Positions 9,388 to 20,128 of a DNA stretch of 64,000 bases are shown piece after piece. Position numbers and translations under genes: made by a program. Position 1 is the stretch's first letter. Each line of letters starts with the position of its first letter. A model generated the notes under the pieces. The model worked only from the letters and a program-made list of their open reading frames with translations, had not been told where the DNA came from and searched no databases. Source of the stretch: Apostichopus japonicus (Eukaryota; Echinodermata; Holothuroidea; Aspidochirotida; Stichopodidae); assembly GCF_037975245.1 (NCBI RefSeq), contig NC_092567.1, positions 16,485,876-16,549,875 of the forward strand. The letters are read 5' to 3'.

Positions 9388-12280
9388 ATGCCATCCACTG
9401 GTTCTCTGCATACCAATAATTCTAGGGCGAGAGAGACAGTGTTGAATATGCAGAACGATCTGAATTTATTTGACGTGTGGCGGGTTTTTCATCCAAATGA
9501 AAAGAGGTATACCTGGCGGCAAAAACATCCAATTAAACAGAGCCGCATATATTTTTTCCTTGATTTCATCCGGATTACTTAATACTGTGTCAAAGTCATT
9601 AATAATAGCAGGCTATAGGACTGATAATTCATTAATCAGCACAGTGTTTAATTTAAATAAATAAGGTCACAAAATGGAGAGGATTGTGGAAATTTAATAA
9701 CTCTTTACTGAAAGAAGACTGCTGCTATTTTACGATTGTTAATGACACAATCGCCATTATTGACGAATATGCATGGTTTCCTTATGTTCGAGAAAATATT
9801 AAATATCAATATTGGTGATTTAAATCGTAAGCCCCAGTCTATTCGTGAGACTCAAAGGATGTATGGTAAGGGCCCGTGTGGAATGGCCTGAAGAAGCAGA
9901 GAAACCAACGTTTTTTCTCCATTTAGAAAAAAGGAACAATGTTGTTAAACACATTTGGCACTTAAAAAAATGTTAATAATCAGGATATTTATGATCACGA
10001 TCAAATACAGAGAGAAATTTTTAATTGTATCAACTTTTATATAGTTCCCAGGATGCTCATATATAAGTAATGGAGATGTACAAGGGAAGTTTGGTCAAAG
10101 CATTATCAAATTAGCAGTAAATGAGTCTATTAGCCTTGAAGGTATTTTGACTTATGAAAAAGTTACTTGTGGTTTGAGAAATTTGAAGAGCAGCAAATCT
10201 CCTGACTCTGATGGTTTTACTATTGAGTTTTTAAAGTTTTTCTGGAATGATCTTGGTCATTTTTTGTTACGGTCATTAAATTTCGGCTATGAAAATTCGT
10301 TATTGGTTACACAAAGGCAAGATGTTATCATCCTAATTCCAAAGGGTGATAAACCTCGTTTCTGTTTGAAGAATTGGAGACCAATTTCACTGCTTATTGT
10401 GTCTTATAAAATTGCATCTTCCTGCATTGCAAATCGTATGAAGGCAGTTCTTCCTAATATTATTTCTTTGAATCAAAGGGGATTCCTCAAAGGTCGGTAT
10501 ATTGGTGATAGCATTCGTACAGTGTATGACATTAATAATAGTCTCGAAGAAGACCAAACACCAGGGATTTTATTTGGGATTGATATTGAAAAGACTTTTG
10601 ATAGTATTTCGATTAGGTTTATTAGAAATGCACTCCGCCTTTTTAAGTTCGGTCCTTCCATTATCCAGTGGTTTGGTACTTTTTATAGTGATGTGTTTTC
10701 CTCTGTTCTTGTAAGTGGCTTTTTATATGAAAAAAATATATATATTGATCGTGGTTGCAGACAAGGATACACTTTGTCTCCATATCTTTTTATTTCAAGT
10801 GTAAAATTATTGAGAATTCTTATTAATTATGGTAATTCTATTTCGGTATTGATATTGGAGGAGGCTGTTCTAAAATAGTACAGCATGCTGACGATACAAC
10901 CTTTTTCATGCACGGGGATGAAATATCTTTTAATAGTATAGTGATACAGCTTGATTATTTTGGTTCTTTGCCTTGGCTAAATTTGAACCCTAGTAAATAT
11001 TTTCTTGTAGGGTTGGGGAGTTTCAAAGGGTCTTCGTTTCCATTTAATAGAAATAATAATATTTGTTGGAACAAGGGTGATGATTTTACACTATTGGGGA
11101 TTGTGTTTAAAAAAGTAATTAATATTTTAAAGATGTGGGAGAAATGTTACCTTTCAGTGCTGGGTCGCATTACCATTGTTAAATCTTTATTATTGCGTTG
11201 TTTTAGTTACTATATTATGACGCTTCCATTACCCAGTCCGGAAAATATTGAAAGAGTACACTCCATGTTTTTTTTTTTTACGTTTTGTGTGGAAAAATAA
11301 ACCAGACCGTATTAGTCGAAGACAATTAATACAAGGATACCCTGATGGGGGATTGAAAATGGTAGATTTTTGTAAACAATGTACTGCACTTAAGATCTCT
11401 ACGTTTTGTCGTTTGTTGAAGGGGATGCTTCTGTATTTTACATAGGTACACTATAAGTATTGACTCTTTCTTTGATAATTGGGACTTTTATGTGAAGTTA
11501 GTGAGTTTAAATATCTGTAATCCTTTTTGAAAAAAAAACCTTTTTGAAACTACACATAATTTACTTCATGATGTTTTCTCTACTATTTACGATGATGCTA
11601 CTATATTAACATTGCCAATTTGGAATAACAGTTTATTTAAAGTTGGAAATAGCCCAGTATATTACAAGCGTTGGTATGACAAGGGTATACGCTTTATTGG
11701 CGATTTGATTAGTATTGGTACTTTTTTTACTTTTGATAATTTTACTCAGAAGTTTAATATATCAACCACTTTTTTGGAGAATAATGGTATTATTAGCTCT
11801 ATTAAGGAACAATGGAAGGATTTATCAAATGATACAATTTTAAGGGTTACTTTTCCTAATAATAGTTATATTAATACTCTGCATACAAGCGGTTCTTTTT
11901 GTTCTAAAGCACTTTACAATAGATTGCTGGAGTTTTCAATATAGGTTTCGATATAGACTGTTGCATAGGATTATTCCAAGTAACAAGTATTTGCATTTAA
12001 TAAAAGTTACTACTTCTGATAATTGTGATTTTTTTTCATGAATATTGAAACCATTGAACATATATTTTATGATTGTGCTAAAATCGGCTAAGATTTGGAA
12101 TAATTTACAAATAATACTTAATAATGCCAGTGTGAATACGATAATGAAAGATATATCCAAAGTGTTATTTGGTGCAAAGTTTGCTCGTAAATTAAATTAA
12201 TCAAAAGTTACATTTTGAATTGCAAATTACAAAAGATAATCCCAAGGCAAAATAAATTACTTCTGTATTTAAAAGAATAT
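9388..12280 (+). pseudogene. Degenerate L1/Tx1-like LINE: endonuclease end and reverse transcriptase
   Basis: The left part keeps an endonuclease C-terminal motif (RYTWRQKHPIKQSRIYFF). The longest frame, 10147-10878, carries successive reverse transcriptase boxes: SPDSDGFT, NWRPISLL, NQRGFLKGRYIG, the first catalytic Asp in GIDIEKTFDS, and RGCRQGYTLSPYLF. After a frameshift near 10850 the polymerase box reads QHADDTTFF, so the usual Tyr of YADD is His. The frame then continues through 10908-11300 with a second frameshift at a T run near 11270 and further pieces to about 12280. No catalytically complete protein is possible. Its presence in both copies shows it is older than the duplication. 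Confidence 0.85.
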
Positions 12281-12497
12281 TTTAATTAGAAATATGAAAG
12301 GTGCAGAGTGGGAAAAATACTGGCTTCCTTGGCATAATTTTCTTCAATTACACCTTGTATTATAAATATTTTGTCGTGCCTATTCTAATTTAATTTATCG
12401 TCTTTCATTCACAACGTATTTTACGATGACACATATGTTTACTTTTTGTGCATTATGCAAGAGAACAAAAAATATTAAAAAAATAATGAAAAATAAG

Positions 12498-12661
12498 AAC
12501 TTTAACTTTGAGCCTGTACGAAGGAGCCGACGAGACCACCACTGTAGCATTGAAGAAGTTCCGAAAGATTTAGCATATTTTAGAACTGAACATCTTGACA
12601 ATAGGAATAGTTACAGAGATATCTCTAGTAGTGAAATTGGTTACTCCAGTTATAACATACC
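12498..12661 (+). other. Exon-like open stretch, unidentified
   Basis: After an AG the frame reads a polar segment rich in Arg, Asp, Ser and Tyr (for example EPVRRSRRDHHCSIEEV and later SSEIGYSSYNIP), which looks more like protein than the surrounding AT-rich DNA. No clear donor follows. Copy 2 has a one-base insertion that breaks the frame and lacks the next 147 or so bases. It may be a decayed exon. Confidence 0.25.
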
Positions 12662-13098
12662 AAGTCTTAGTTTCCCTCCCGCTTAAAGTTATTAAAGAAC
12701 GTTTTGCTCATAACGGCGAAATTCAAAGGAAAAAAATCCTCATTATCTCAAAATCTTTGTCATAGCATAATTGTAACACATCCTTCTAACGATTTCAAAG
12801 GTTCCAACGATTATGCTAATTCTTAACCTCCTCGGACAAAATACTCAGGCCTAACGAACATTTTTCATGGAAACAGCATGTCAATGGTTCACCTAAATCA
12901 TTTCTAAGTTCATTTATAGAGTGCACTTCAACTACACACCTACAACTCATGCGAACCGTTCATTTACTGTAAATATCAATTTATCACTTATAACACCAAA
13001 AAGAGGAAAATCCTTACTTACCGTGAGAGTTTTGTGTTCCATTTCTTCCGAGATGTTTGGTAACTCGACTTCAAATTCGAATGTTTCTGTGAGCCTTT

Positions 13099-13374
13099 GG
13101 TGATTCGATCGCCCCTTTTAATAACTTCACTGACAGTAAACGCTATATTTATAGCTTTCAAATTGATTGGAATTTTGACGAGGCAAAGGTACGGCGGCGC
13201 ATGTGTGATAACTCGGCCAATCACGTCAGGGTATTTGGTGATTCGATCGCCCCATTTTATAACCTCACTGGTAGTACACGCTACATTAATGGCTTTCAAA
13301 CTGATTGGAATTTTGACGAGGCAAATTTACGGCGGCGCATGCGTGAACATTCGGCCAATCACGTCAGGGTATTT
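13099..13374. repeat. Tandem repeat, two units of 138 bp
   Basis: Unit 1 is 13099-13236 and unit 2 is 13237-13374. Each begins GGTGATTCGATCGCCCC and ends CACGTCAGGGTATTT. The units differ from each other more than either differs from its copy 2 counterpart, so the repeat predates the large duplication. Each unit contains CGGCGGCGCATG. No function is evident. Confidence 0.9.
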
Positions 13375-13619
13375 CTTCATAGGGAACATTCATCGTATCA
13401 CGAAGTTACTTTATTAATCTGAAAGGACTCCTGCCAATCATGGCACAGAGATAATTTGAAATTTGGTAACATTTTGTGAATACAATTGAAAACCACCGTT
13501 ATTAGTCAGAGTTATACATTTTAAATGTCGATAAATATTTTGAAGAAATTATAAAACACAAAGGGTCATCAATGAAATCAACTGGCACGTGCTATCAAAC
13601 AAAAGTAATAACATATCAG

Positions 13620-13721
13620 GTCTTTTGTTTAACTAACGGGTTCTGCTACCTACCTTGATGCGAAGAGAAACCTCGTCTAACAGGCGATCATAGCAGTTAC
13701 TGGTTGCGAGAAATATTGTGA
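13620..13721 (+). pseudogene. Cysteine-rich exon relic, broken in this copy
   Basis: After the acceptor ACATATCAG the frame reads VFCLTNGFCYLP and then a TGA. The copy 2 version has TGT at that codon, and TGT where this copy has CGT further on. Two cysteine positions are therefore lost here. No signal exon was found upstream. Confidence 0.35.
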
Positions 13722-14005
13722 TCATATGGAAACGTTGACATTCCGTAAAATATTAAGATCTTTCCATAAATATGTTGCTGACGTCCAACAAACTGATGGA
13801 TTAATCATGCAGTTAAGTTGGAGCAAATTGCGACAACTTAATGATAATTTCACATTAAATAACTGATTAATTCCTCATTAATCTGCAGAATGATTTTTTT
13901 AACAATTTTCATTACAGAACAATTCAAGAACTACTAACATAAGTAATTAAGTAAACAATTCTTAATTTTCAAAGGCACCTTGACGTTTCCGTATAACAGA
14001 GCTAT

Positions 14006-14021
14006 AATAGCCAACGTATGT
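14006..14021. repeat. Target-site duplication, left
   Basis: AATAGCCAACGTATGT, 16 bp, exactly repeated at 14383-14398 around a LINE tail. Confidence 0.9.
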
Positions 14022-14382
14022 GCTTTTTACGTGACCCGCCCTGCGGGATCCAAAACGTCACGGCCAAACGGCACTACCCAACCATCCCATTCTGACAACC
14101 AAACCTAAAGTCAAGCGAGTCAAAAATGTAAATACGCCTACCGACCTGCAGAGACAAACCCCCAACCAACCCACTCAAACATTAAAAAAACACAAAAGGA
14201 CGACCAGCACGCAGTGGAACGAAACACCCCTCCCCAGTACACCAGCGTCCAAAAAAGGCAGCCCCAGATAAACGGCGAAAATCGCCTTCAACCTGAAGGC
14301 GAATGTCATACTTCAACGCCTCCAGGACTGCCTGCTAACTGGCAAATGTTCCCCTCAAAACTAGATCGCATCAATTCCTCCA
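14022..14382 (-). mobile_element. 5'-truncated LINE 3' tail with 16-bp target duplication
   Basis: On the plus strand it starts GCTTTTTACGTGACCC, the complement of the family 3' end. It extends 361 bp into the C-terminal coding region (the AAFFGRWC part of the longer tail at 29060). The perfect 16-bp flanking repeat is the signature of target-primed reverse transcription. It defines the exact 3' end of the family as GGGTCACGTAAAAAGC. Confidence 0.92.
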
Positions 14383-14398
14383 AATAGCCAACGTATGT
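14383..14398. repeat. Target-site duplication, right
   Basis: Second copy of the 16-bp word at 14006-14021. Confidence 0.9.
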
Positions 14399-16216
14399 AT
14401 ATCATCACTTTGTATAGGTGACATCAAGAAAAATATATTCGATGCCTATGCGCACGTAGCCAGAACTTCCATACGTCGAGTTTAAAAGCCGGGTAAAGAC
14501 GAATCACTTGGCTGACAATGGAAGATATGTTTACGTCGAAGAGTTTGATTTAACAGTATTGATATCATTGTTTCATCTAAAGACCATCATCTTCCTATAA
14601 TAATTAAAACATGAAGGTGAAACATTCTGAATTCATGTATTTGTACTCATAAATCCGGACAATTTCCCACAACCAAATCCGCCTTGTTCTTATGAGAGAT
14701 ATCGCATGTACTTTCTTCGATGCTTTATTATGGTGTGGTCTATTAGTCACTAACAGAGTTACTGCTTAGAGGCTTACTGCTGGTTGTACAATTAATCTTT
14801 CTATTAATTTAGAACATAAATTAATGAAGCAGCTGCAAGCAGGAATAAACTTTCACAAAAGAGCTTGAGGAGTAAGATAGGGACTTGGCAGCTTCGGTTA
14901 CTTTGTCGATCACGTGATACCCGGAAAATCGCCGGGATTTTTTTTTTTTTTTGCCGGGTATAAACCAAGCAAGTGGCTAGCCAGGTTGAACTCGTAATGA
15001 TAAAAAATTAATGTTTTCAATCATTTCCAAGCGGCTTCGAGAAAAATTGAACAAACAAACCAAATAAACTTCGTATTTAACGGCATGCAGGAGTCATTTT
15101 AAGCTTTCATCATTTCCTGTTGTCGTGTATACTTAATTACATATAGCTGTGCAATACCTGCATGTATCTATACATCTCATCAGTAGTTCCAAACACACGG
15201 GAATCAGTATCATGATAAAGTGTATGACCGGCGTCAGTACTCTTTGGTTCATAATAACAGCTGTGGCAAATGATATTAATAGATACTATAGATCATACTT
15301 TGACGATTGTGATACAGTTCAGAGCACTTATACTTGAACATCAGTTGAGAGGAATACACATATGCTGGTCTGTTATTTTGCTATAGAGTTATTGAACATA
15401 GACTGTTCCTTCATATGCATATATGTATTATTGAAAAGGATACTATTATCGACAAGCCAAAAACTTAAAACCAAACATATATCACCCACCAGATAGTTTA
15501 GTGCTAAATCATAACAAAGAGGCCATTGTTCTTTGGTTAATCTTGTAATAATATCTTTTGTCTTGCCTGAATACGCCGCCTTCCTTTCATTCCGTTCTTG
15601 TTCTTGAATCTGTAGTCATTGTTAATGTGCTTTTAAAACAGTAAGTATTACTATAAAGGTCAGAAATACCCATCCCACCCCCTCCCCCCCCCCCCCACCT
15701 AAAGAGCTAAAACAAATAATAGAAGTGGTCACCCGTGACTTGAAGTTTGAACCAGTATTTTTTTAATATCCCTTGGCTCCGCGCATATCATAGTAAAACA
15801 AAATGTATTGTTGCTCGATTTATACATACGTTACTTGTTTGGTACTAATGCTCTGATTTCTCGATTTGTATCACAAACGTTAATGGCCACTGATAGTGCT
15901 ACAATCACGTAAGCTTTATTCGTGTAAATGAACCAGGGGCTCACTCAACATGTTTGCACCATGGGGCTAAGATGTAATGTCGCCATGTGAAGGGGTTAAT
16001 GCCGAGGGTGGTCCATCTCCCATTTATAGTAGTTACTGTGTTCTCTGTGTGTATCGGGTGAACCGGCTGTCAATAAATATACCAGTGTGATAACGATTGA
16101 TATCATAAACTGAAAGAAAAGGCTGTTCATTTTGAGAAAAGTGTTTAAGTTGAAGGAGGAATATGAAGAAAAAAATTTTGAAGGATAAAGACAAAATAAT
16201 ATTACAGTACGATAAA
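14399..16216. other. Non-coding stretch including a 980-bp block missing from copy 2
   Basis: No gene is seen. Bases 14664-15643 have no counterpart in copy 2, where the flanks join directly as CGGACAAT-AGTATTAC. The block has no terminal inverted repeats or obvious target duplication, so deletion in copy 2 is as likely as insertion here. It contains a 14-base T run flanked by GCCGGG words at about 14933-14960. A C-rich run lies near 15680-15700. Confidence 0.6.
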
Positions 16217-16516
16217 CTATGGTAGACTAAGAGTGTTGTAAAGCAAAATAAGAATATTCCTAGTGAGCCGGTAGCGAAGGCTTATTAGTGAAGGCTTATT
16301 AGATGAGAAAAAATAAATAGTACATGGAGCCGCCTTAGAAGCAGTAAAATAATTCAAAAGTTTTTGGAAAAAGACAATAATTTCGGCCGGTATTGGAAGA
16401 GCATTACCATCATAAATGACACGTTCGCTAGCAAGGTCACCTTTAGTATTGAAGCACAACAGGAATATTAAGAGAATATATTGTAAGCTGGAGAGAATTA
16501 CCTTCAAACTATCCAT
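16217..16516 (-). CDS. Small ORF with a strong signal peptide, unidentified
   Basis: A 99-codon frame opens at the ATG at 16516. The first 25 residues have a basic start and a long hydrophobic core (ILSSLQYILLIFLLCF), typical of secretion. At 16440 an AAAG-GTGACC donor would end this part in phase 1, the phase used by the secreted-peptide signal exons at 8674 and 18004. It may therefore be a signal exon of a related gene, or the whole frame may encode a secreted peptide of about 75 residues with an amphipathic middle (EIIVFFQKLLNYF). The frame stays open in copy 2 with a few replacements. Confidence 0.35.
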   Translation of the reverse strand: MDSLKVILSSLQYILLIFLLCFNTKGDLASERVIYDGNALPIPAEIIVFFQKLLNYFTASKAAPCTIYFFSSNKPSLISLRYRLTRNILILLYNTLSLP

Positions 16517-17565
16517 ATGTGCACACGCATGGATAATTTTACTACCAGTATTTTAACTGGAACGATGCATGTGTCACTACACCATTACTCTAAATAATGC
16601 TGATACCAATGGGAAGACTGCCAGTATGTTCGTCACTATAGCAAATTCGTGCGGAAATCTTTTAGAGAGGCGAGGGCAGTTGTTGCAGTTATTGACTAGA
16701 AATTTGAGGAATTAAAAACTTTAAGGGTTGTATTTTGTTTATATATTAATAGTGTACTGTAAGTTATTACGGACTATGACATGCATTGTCTTGAGATCCA
16801 TGCAAACCGCACGGTTACTACAAGAAGCAGGATTATGATACCAAAAAAAGCTTATCAATTCATCCAATACATATAATTTTTTTGCTGATATCACACATAG
16901 CGATGGTGAACTTAACAGTTTAACCATAATCTATTTGAATCTCTCGTCGGCAAAACCACATCACAGTGTGGATAATAGAAGCAAAATATTTCACAATCTC
17001 TGCTTTTCAAACTTCTTTCACTTAATCTCCAGATCACAAGATGTAAATGATACATTTGGCAGAAAAATGTTTCCACTGATAAAATGACACATCAATATTC
17101 AAGTTTATAAATTACTTCTCCATATATATTAAGATACCCTAGTTCAGTCACATTAATACATGATTCATTCATTTCTCCGCCATACCAATAAAAATAGGGT
17201 GTAATAACGCAGACATTATTTTCATGGGATGAGAGCAGTAGCTATTCTAGTTCATGACGTAATAATCACTATTTATAAAGTGCGTAACTTGACTATTGAT
17301 CTACGGATGCGTCGTTGTATATTTGTCTCCTTAAAATCCATTATGCATGATATCATCTAGTATGTTATATCAAATGGAAATAAAGTCAAAAGGCAGTAGA
17401 ATTCGCAAGTTTCAAAGCGAGTACACTACAAATACCGAAAATATGGCGACCAAACCTCTTTCGGTAAATCTTCTATATGTGATAAATATAGTTAATATCA
17501 ATTTATATTCATTGAACGCTTGTTATTGACAGGCCTTACCCTTCGTTCCAAACGACTAGATAAAA

Positions 17566-17598
17566 ATGAAGTTACTACCGAAACGAAACTACATATTA
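17566..17598 (+). CDS. Start exon of the plus-strand secreted-peptide paralogue
   Basis: ATG followed by ten codons (MKLLPKRNYIL), then a textbook donor GTAAGTAT in phase 0. The basic n-region joined to the hydrophobic exon at 18004 gives a complete signal peptide. Copy 2 differs by Asn to Asp at residue 8. Confidence 0.5.
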
Positions 17599-18003
17599 GT
17601 AAGTATAAGGCAACTTATGAGGTCCTTGTTCTTTTGCCAGGTTGCTTGTACATACATATATCATTAATCGAACTATACTGCTTTGTTTTTTTTTATTCTT
17701 GAATGCCAATTTTTACTCTAATGTACGATGTAATATCCTAACATAAATAATACACTAAAAGATGATTTTCATCTTTGACATAAGAAACATAGAACACCCT
17801 TGCTAAATATAGCATGACGTTGTTAAATATCACCATACGTGAAGTTATTTCTTTGTATATATCTTGGTTTACATGTGGAGTATTTACAAGTACTCATATC
17901 GTATTGTTATCATAAAGCAATTTAGAACTTCGGAGACATTTGGTCTGTTTTCATGTAAAGTTTACCCTTTCATCGGACATTACTCGTTGTTGTTTCTAAA
18001 CAG

Positions 18004-18055
18004 GTAATTCTAGCCATCGTCATGGTTACAACAACGCTGCTGTCAACTGTGGAAG
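18004..18055 (+). CDS. Signal-peptide exon, paralogue of the minus-strand 52-bp exon
   Basis: Acceptor CTAAACAG and donor GTAAGTG enclose 52 bp encoding VILAIVMVTTTLLSTVE plus a split Gly. It has the same length, same entry phase 0, same exit phase 1 and similar sequence as 8674-8725. These loci are the two arms of a small family in opposite orientation, about 9 kb apart. Its third exon is not certain: a LINE tail and a SINE have inserted in the expected interval. Confidence 0.6.
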
Positions 18056-18140
18056 GTAAGTGTGTTGCCACTTTTATCTTTATTCGATACCTTAAGCATC
18101 ATTACGCATTCAATTTCTGTAACTAAATACAATAGCATGT

Positions 18141-18385
18141 GCTTTTTACGTGACCCGCCCTTGCGGGATCCAAGAAGTCACGGGCCAGCGCCACTACCCA
18201 ACCATCCCATTCTGACAAACAAAATTTAAGTCAAGCGAGCCCAAAAGTAAATACGCTCACCGACCTGCAGAGACAAACCCCAAACCACCCACTGAAACTT
18301 TCAAAAAACCACAAAAGGACGACCAGCACGCAGCGAAACGAAACACCCCTCCCCAGCACACCAGCGTCCAAAAAAGGCAGCCCCA
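18141..18385 (-). mobile_element. 5'-truncated LINE 3' tail in the intron of the plus-strand peptide gene
   Basis: Same family as 14022-14382, beginning GCTTTTTACGTGACCC on the plus strand and losing homology after GGCAGCCCCA. A short GCATGT occurs on both sides (18135-18140 and 18392-18397) but is not tight against the right end. It inserted 85 bp past the signal-exon donor, and both copies share it. Confidence 0.8.
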
Positions 18386-18509
18386 TGGCATGCATGTAAC
18401 TCTCGTTATGCAATCACTCTGTTTGCCTTTGTATTTTATGGAAGCTCGAAATGTCTCTCTTTGTATCTTTGGTATCTCTTTTATATGTGCCGTTAAAATG
18501 CTAAGAATG

Positions 18510-18638
18510 GAAGGCAGAGCGGAAGATGCGGTGGATAGAAACACACACTGTACGGATTGCAATCAACTTATTTTTCGTGTTTCCTTCTCGTATATCCCCG
18601 TACGCGTAGAAAAACGACAAAAAGGTAAAAGTAAATAG
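18510..18638 (+). CDS. Candidate terminal exon of the plus-strand peptide gene
   Basis: If joined in phase 1 after GAATGGAAG at 18509, the frame reads about 40 residues with one C-X2-C pair (HCTDCNQL) and a basic tail (RVEKRQKGKSK) before TAG. The acceptor has only a moderate pyrimidine tract, and it does not resemble the eight-cysteine exon of the other locus. Copy 2 differs at one residue (Asp to His). It may equally be chance. Confidence 0.25.
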   Translation, partial: EGRAEDAVDRNTHCTDCNQLIFRVSFSYIPVRVEKRQKGKSK

Positions 18639-18730
18639 GAGCAAATTCCGACCGTCGCGTTTGAAGATATCCTTCCTACCAGTAAATAATTTTCATCATT
18701 GTGATTTGTTTTTCTTCAAAATATCAACAG

Positions 18731-19003
18731 TCATGTATGTATGTGTGTATGCATGTGTGTATGTATGTATGTATTTTAGATCCTCCTGCAAGCAGGAACT
18801 CTCGAAGAATCCTCGATCATTGGCTTATCAAAGCCGCAAGCTGACCGAAGTCAGTCTCATACATTCAATTTTTTAAGTCCATGATTATGAATTGTCAATC
18901 GTTAACAACTCTGTAACTGGTCGACATACATTAATCTGTGAGTGACTCGAACCGGGGACCTTATTATTGGAAGGCACCAGCAATACACTCTGAGCTTACA
19001 CTC
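18731..19003 (-). mobile_element. tRNA-headed SINE with (ACAT)n tail
   Basis: Reading the minus strand, a degenerate tRNA-like head lies at 18940-19003, followed by a body ending GCAGGAGGATCTAAAATACAT and then an ACAT/ACAC-rich tail at 18731-18772. It matches the pair at 31570-32037. The head here is more decayed than in that pair. It is present in both large copies. Confidence 0.8.
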
Positions 19004-19009
19004 ATTAAG

Positions 19010-20037
19010 GTGTGTCCTTCATGGGTAGGTATATGTCCTTCACGTGGAGGTATGTGAAGGTATGTCCTTCACGTGTAAAGTAAAAAATAGAATCAAATCT
19101 AAATATATAGGAACTATTCCAGCAGGGTGCCATTTTGCGACAGGCAGAAAACATTTCATATTTGCATACCATTTAATTATATAAAAAATATATGATGACA
19201 AGGAAAGAGCAAAAACAGAATGATGTTATGATGCATTTAAACAAGAAGTAGACGTTTGCAGTCATTTTATGAATTCTTATTCACATGACACGTACATGAC
19301 AAACACACAATTTCGACAAGAATAATACTCCATATTGAATATAGTACAAGTCATTTTTATAATGTAATCATGTAAAAGCTAATTGACATGTACAAGTCTT
19401 AGCCATAAATTTTAAAGAAATTATTATTGTCAACATTAACATTTTCAAGAAATTTATTCTAAATTAACAAACTATATGTAAGAGATGGAACCATGATATC
19501 CTATATAACTTTGACTGTTCAGAAAGAACAATCTTTAGCTGATAAATCTTACATAACAAATCTTGTGAACTTACAATCAGCTACAAAATGTAAATGTCCT
19601 TATCGACTGTCCAAACTTCCTTCCCTGAGTAATCATCGATCTGATCTAATATAAATCAAAATTATACCATCGATGATGGTCTATACTTATATCTACCATA
19701 TTTTGAGGCGGCAAAACCGGAGAAAATTTATGAAAATTAAAAAGATGGAAATTAAGATCAATGATTTGGCATGTGTCGTCCAGTGAAATGAAAACGGAAG
19801 TCATTTAGACAAAGACCACCCTGCGCCAAGATCTCTTGAGCTAGTGTTTGACCTCTATCCGAAGCCACGAATCCTGAGTTTCCTGAGAATCCTGAGAGTC
19901 CTATACAAATAAACACCATTGCGTCAATGCAAATAATCAACTCCATCTCTCTTCGTTGATAAAATTTTGTTACTAAAATGATGTTATTCCAAGTTGATGT
20001 GCTTTGTTAGAGAATTTTCAAAGATCGTCTCCCAAGG
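19010..20037. other. 3' flank of APIP, no other gene seen
   Basis: Contains a short GTCCTTCACGTG tandem motif near 19012-19080 and AT-rich DNA. On the minus strand an AATAAA lies at 19458-19453, a candidate polyadenylation signal about 580 bp after the APIP stop. The open stretch at 19758-19946 follows an acceptor-like TTTGTATAG but has no known relative. Confidence 0.45.
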
Positions 20038-20128
20038 CTATACTCCATTCCAGGGTGGGTTTGATGGATCCATTCCACATTGCGTCATCCTGACGGCGAG
20101 TTCAAACAGATAATCATAGCACTCACAC
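20038..20128 (-). CDS. APIP: APIP exon 8 (terminal), copy 1
   Basis: Acceptor TTTATTCAG. One base completes the Met split from exon 7, then [14 protein letters not shown] follows, matching the conserved C-terminal helix of the family, and the frame ends at a TAG after NPPWNGV. The family's usual ending has a similar length. Confidence 0.9.

Noticed and set aside
10473-10661. Minus-strand 62-codon frame
   Set aside because: It is antisense to reverse transcriptase boxes on the plus strand.
18231-18562. Minus-strand frames of about 60-100 codons
   Set aside because: They read through the LINE tail and adjoining intron and have no independent support.
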